Source of the DNA: Ruminococcus sp.
Lineage (GTDB): Bacteria; Bacillota; Clostridia; Oscillospirales; Ruminococcaceae
DNA: 8,967 bases
Reading direction: 5' to 3'
NCBI GenBank assembly: GCA_014799765.1
Contig: JAAVHK010000056.1
Location: forward strand, 1 to 8,967
Positions within the stretch are counted from its first letter, which is position 1. The number at the start of each line of letters is the position of its first letter. A program made the translations under genes and the position numbers. The notes beneath the pieces are model-generated. The model did no database searches. It was given only the letters and a program-made list of their open reading frames with translations, and was not told the DNA's origin. Below are positions 6,970 to 8,967 of this stretch, in pieces.

Positions 6970-8028
6970 ATGGAATCTACAGAATACAAATGTCCGAACT
7001 GTAACGCCGGACTTGCTTTCATGCCGGATATTCAGAAATTCGGTTGTGAATACTGTGGAAGTGAGTTTACACTTGAGGAAATGCAGGAAATAAATGCCGA
7101 AAATCCTGTAACATCTCCTACCGAATCAGAAATACACGAACTACATGAATTTGAAGAACATACAAATTTATACCATTGTGCGAGTTGTGGTGCGAACATC
7201 ATGGCGGACGACGAACAGACCGCACTTTTCTGTTACTACTGTCATAATCCGATAATACTTGCCGGAAAACTTACCGGAAAATACAAACCCGACAAGGTAA
7301 TAGGCTTCCGGTACACAAGGGAAAACGCTGTAAATAATTTCAGAGACTGGATTAGTAAAAAATGGTTTGTGCCGGAAGATTTCAAGTCGCAGGAGCAGAT
7401 AGAAAAAATAACCGGTCTTTATGTACCGTTCTGGATTGCCGACTGCAAAATAAAAGCCGATTTAAGTGCTGTCGGAAAGAATATACGGACGTGGTCAGAC
7501 GGTGAATACCAGTACACCGAGACAAAAGAGTACAGTATAGTACGTCAGGCGGATATTTCTGCGGAGGGCATTCCGGCAGACGGTGCAAGCAAGATTGAAG
7601 ATGCACTTATGGAAGCTATAGAGCCTTTCGACTATAAAGACCTTAAAGATTTTTCAATGTCGTATTTCAGCGGATTTTTCGCCGATAAATTCGACGTGGA
7701 TAAACCGGAAGTATTTCCACGTATAAGGGAAAGAGCATCGCAAGCCGGTAGGAAGATAGTACATGACAGCATAGGCGGTTATACATCGGTATCTGTACAT
7801 AGCGAATCCTATAACATCATGAATACAAAATGGCAGTATGTGATGTTGCCGGTATGGTTCATGACGTACAAATACAATGACAAAATATACGAATTTGCCC
7901 TGAACGGTCAGACCGGAAAACTCGCCGGAACACCACCGCTTGACAAATCAAAATTAAAACTTTTCTGTTCAGCCGTCGGAATGATAGTAGCTGTTATAGC
8001 ATTCCTGTTCGGAGGTGCATCTTTATAA
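6970..8028 (+). CDS. Double zinc-ribbon, tail-anchored protein (YdjG-like)
   Basis: The 352-residue protein has two zinc ribbons: cysteines 8/11 with 26/29 and cysteines 70/73 with 88/91, separated by an acidic linker. A conserved middle region (about 105-300) follows with aromatic-rich motifs such as GLYVPFWIADC and LPVWFMTYKY. One hydrophobic segment at about 330-350 ends the protein, so it is probably a cytoplasmic protein held to the inner face of the membrane by its tail. It is commonly annotated as TFIIB-type zinc ribbon protein, although nothing here suggests a transcription role. Layout and the following TPM-like gene resemble B. subtilis YdjG, which works with YdjH, PspA and an SPFH protein at the membrane. 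AAGGAG (6952-6957) lies 12 bases before the chosen ATG; the next methionine (residue 18) would remove half of the first zinc site. It overlaps the next gene by one base (TAATG). Confidence 0.85.
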   Translation: MESTEYKCPNCNAGLAFMPDIQKFGCEYCGSEFTLEEMQEINAENPVTSPTESEIHELHEFEEHTNLYHCASCGANIMADDEQTALFCYYCHNPIILAGKLTGKYKPDKVIGFRYTRENAVNNFRDWISKKWFVPEDFKSQEQIEKITGLYVPFWIADCKIKADLSAVGKNIRTWSDGEYQYTETKEYSIVRQADISAEGIPADGASKIEDALMEAIEPFDYKDLKDFSMSYFSGFFADKFDVDKPEVFPRIRERASQAGRKIVHDSIGGYTSVSVHSESYNIMNTKWQYVMLPVWFMTYKYNDKIYEFALNGQTGKLAGTPPLDKSKLKLFCSAVGMIVAVIAFLFGGASL

Positions 8029-8948
8029 TGAAAAAACCGGTACTTATTATAGTAAATATTATACTTGCTATTGCAGTTACAGTTATTTTTATAGTACAGT
8101 CATCTGCAAAGACAGATATTGCAAAAGGTTTTGACGGAAATTATTTAAACAGTAGTTTTCTTGACAATACCGGACTTGTTGAGAATCCCGACGAATTAAC
8201 TACACTCGTACAGCAGACCGCACAGAAACTTGAAATGAATATTTACATATATTCCGCCGGACATTCGGATAGTTACCGCAGTGACTATAGTATAAAGCAT
8301 TTCGCCGATACGAGTTATGACGATACTTTCGGTGCGGATACTGACGGAGTTTTCTATTACATGGACGTTTCCGGAAAATCACCGGCTTGTGACCACATTT
8401 CCATGAGTGGTAAGGCGATACTTATGTATCAGAAAAATATCGACGGTATTTTCACACGGCTTGATAATTATCTTCCGGCATCTACTGAACCTGTCAGGGC
8501 GGAACATATAGAAAATGCGGTAAAGGAATTTCTGTCGGCACTGGAAGACTACAGTACATATAAACCGAGTATTTTTGAATACTATTACGACAGTGCTTCC
8601 GGAAAATATATGTTCATGAAAAACGGCGAATTTGTAGTATCAGACGACAGACCACCAGTATATAATCTGCGGTTTATGCTGATATGCCTTGCAATCGGAG
8701 CAGGTATAGCATTGATTCTATATTACAGTATAGCAGGTAACTATAAATTCAAGAAAAGTCAGAACCCTGTTATATACGCACGCAACGAAAATACAGTATT
8801 CCGCAGAAAATCAGATAATTTTATCCGTACGTACACTACAAAACACAAAATTGAAACGAATAATTCCGGTAGTAGCAGAAGTTCCGGCGGTGGTAGTAGT
8901 AGTCATAGTAGTGGCGGAGGTCATGGCGGTGGAAGTCACCACAGATAA
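8028..8948 (+). CDS. TPM-domain-like membrane protein with Gly/Ser/His-rich tail (YdjH-like)
   Basis: This 306-residue protein has a hydrophobic segment at 4-24, a soluble region at about 30-210, a second membrane segment at about 214-236 and a basic cytoplasmic stretch. It ends in a low-complexity tail (about 280-306) rich in Gly, Ser and His. The soluble region fits a divergent TPM domain placed outside the cytoplasm: a helix (ELTTLVQQTAQKLE), a strand (NIYIYSAG), then DTDGVFYYMDV and the segment around SGKAILMYQKNIDGIF. The first segment could be a signal peptide cut near SSA or an uncleaved anchor. GGAGGT (8011-8016) lies 11 bases upstream of the start, inside the preceding gene, and the one-base overlap indicates coupled synthesis of the two proteins. 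By analogy with B. subtilis YdjG/YdjH, they probably form a membrane complex. TPM domains of other families have phosphatase or proteostasis roles; enzymatic activity is not assumed here. Confidence 0.83.
   Translation: MKKPVLIIVNIILAIAVTVIFIVQSSAKTDIAKGFDGNYLNSSFLDNTGLVENPDELTTLVQQTAQKLEMNIYIYSAGHSDSYRSDYSIKHFADTSYDDTFGADTDGVFYYMDVSGKSPACDHISMSGKAILMYQKNIDGIFTRLDNYLPASTEPVRAEHIENAVKEFLSALEDYSTYKPSIFEYYYDSASGKYMFMKNGEFVVSDDRPPVYNLRFMLICLAIGAGIALILYYSIAGNYKFKKSQNPVIYARNENTVFRRKSDNFIRTYTTKHKIETNNSGSSRSSGGGSSSHSSGGGHGGGSHHR
8865..8945 (+). repeat. Low-complexity Gly/Ser/His-coding stretch
   Basis: Repeated AGT, GGT, GGC and CAT codons encode the final 27 residues of the TPM-like protein (SGSSRSSGGGSSSHSSGGGH and on). 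Tails of this type are frequent at the ends of TPM-domain membrane proteins. The four histidines could bind metal, which is inference. The stretch is in frame and translated. Confidence 0.8.
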
Positions 8949-8950
8949 TA

Positions 8951-8958
8951 AAGGAGGT
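8951..8958 (+). promoter_or_regulatory. Strong ribosome binding site for the downstream gene
   Basis: AAGGAGGT is an eight-base match to the anti-Shine-Dalgarno sequence, four bases before an ATG at 8963. It is the best ribosome binding site in the window and directly follows tandem TAA stops (8946-8951) of the TPM-like gene. Confidence 0.85.
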
Positions 8959-8962
8959 AGCA

Positions 8963-8967
8963 ATGAA
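8963..8967 (+). CDS. Start of a third operon gene, cut by the window edge
   Basis: Only an ATG and the next two bases are present, so nothing about the product can be read. The preceding AAGGAGGT and the 14-bp gap from the previous stop make a co-transcribed gene very likely. In B. subtilis the gene after ydjH is ydjI, which encodes an SPFH-domain (virion-core-like) protein; by gene-order analogy alone the same is expected here. Confidence 0.6.

Noticed and set aside
8865..8945. CRISPR-like or tandem DNA repeat
   Set aside because: The repetition follows codons for Gly, Ser and His in frame and lacks regular repeat and spacer units.

Overview
The window looks like chromosomal DNA from an anaerobic, fibre-degrading Clostridia member, most likely a Ruminococcus-like Oscillospiraceae. 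This inference rests on a cytoplasmic cellobiose phosphorylase, a clostridial-type citrate synthase, BspA-like leucine-rich repeat proteins, strong AGGAG-type ribosome binding sites, AT-rich intergenic DNA and sigma-A style promoters. No tRNA, rRNA, CRISPR array or insertion sequence was seen.

Minus-strand half (about 138-6853, read right to left). A citrate synthase gene has a consensus promoter. It is followed by a small cytoplasmic LRR protein that overlaps it by one base, an aldose 1-epimerase-like protein, and a second LRR protein; the gaps are 18 and 10 bp, so these four genes look like one operon. After a 198-bp gap with its own promoter comes a cellobiose phosphorylase gene (GH94), ending at a strong hairpin terminator. 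Functionally, cellobiose phosphorylase yields alpha-glucose-1-phosphate and glucose, the epimerase can equilibrate sugar anomers, and citrate synthase feeds carbon into citrate and 2-oxoglutarate. The two LRR proteins are diverged copies with no obvious metabolic role.

Plus-strand half (6902 to the right edge). A divergent promoter drives a double-zinc-ribbon, tail-anchored protein and, overlapping it by one base, a TPM-like membrane protein with a Gly/Ser/His-rich tail. A near-perfect ribosome binding site then opens a third gene that is cut by the window edge. The pair resembles YdjG and YdjH of the Bacillus subtilis ydjFGHI (PspA/SPFH) envelope module, but no pspA gene lies directly upstream here. 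This is the least well understood system in the window.

A 19-bp imperfect dyad, GCAATTT-N3-CAAAAAGCG, occurs upstream of both the citrate synthase and the cellobiose phosphorylase promoters and may be an operator linking them.
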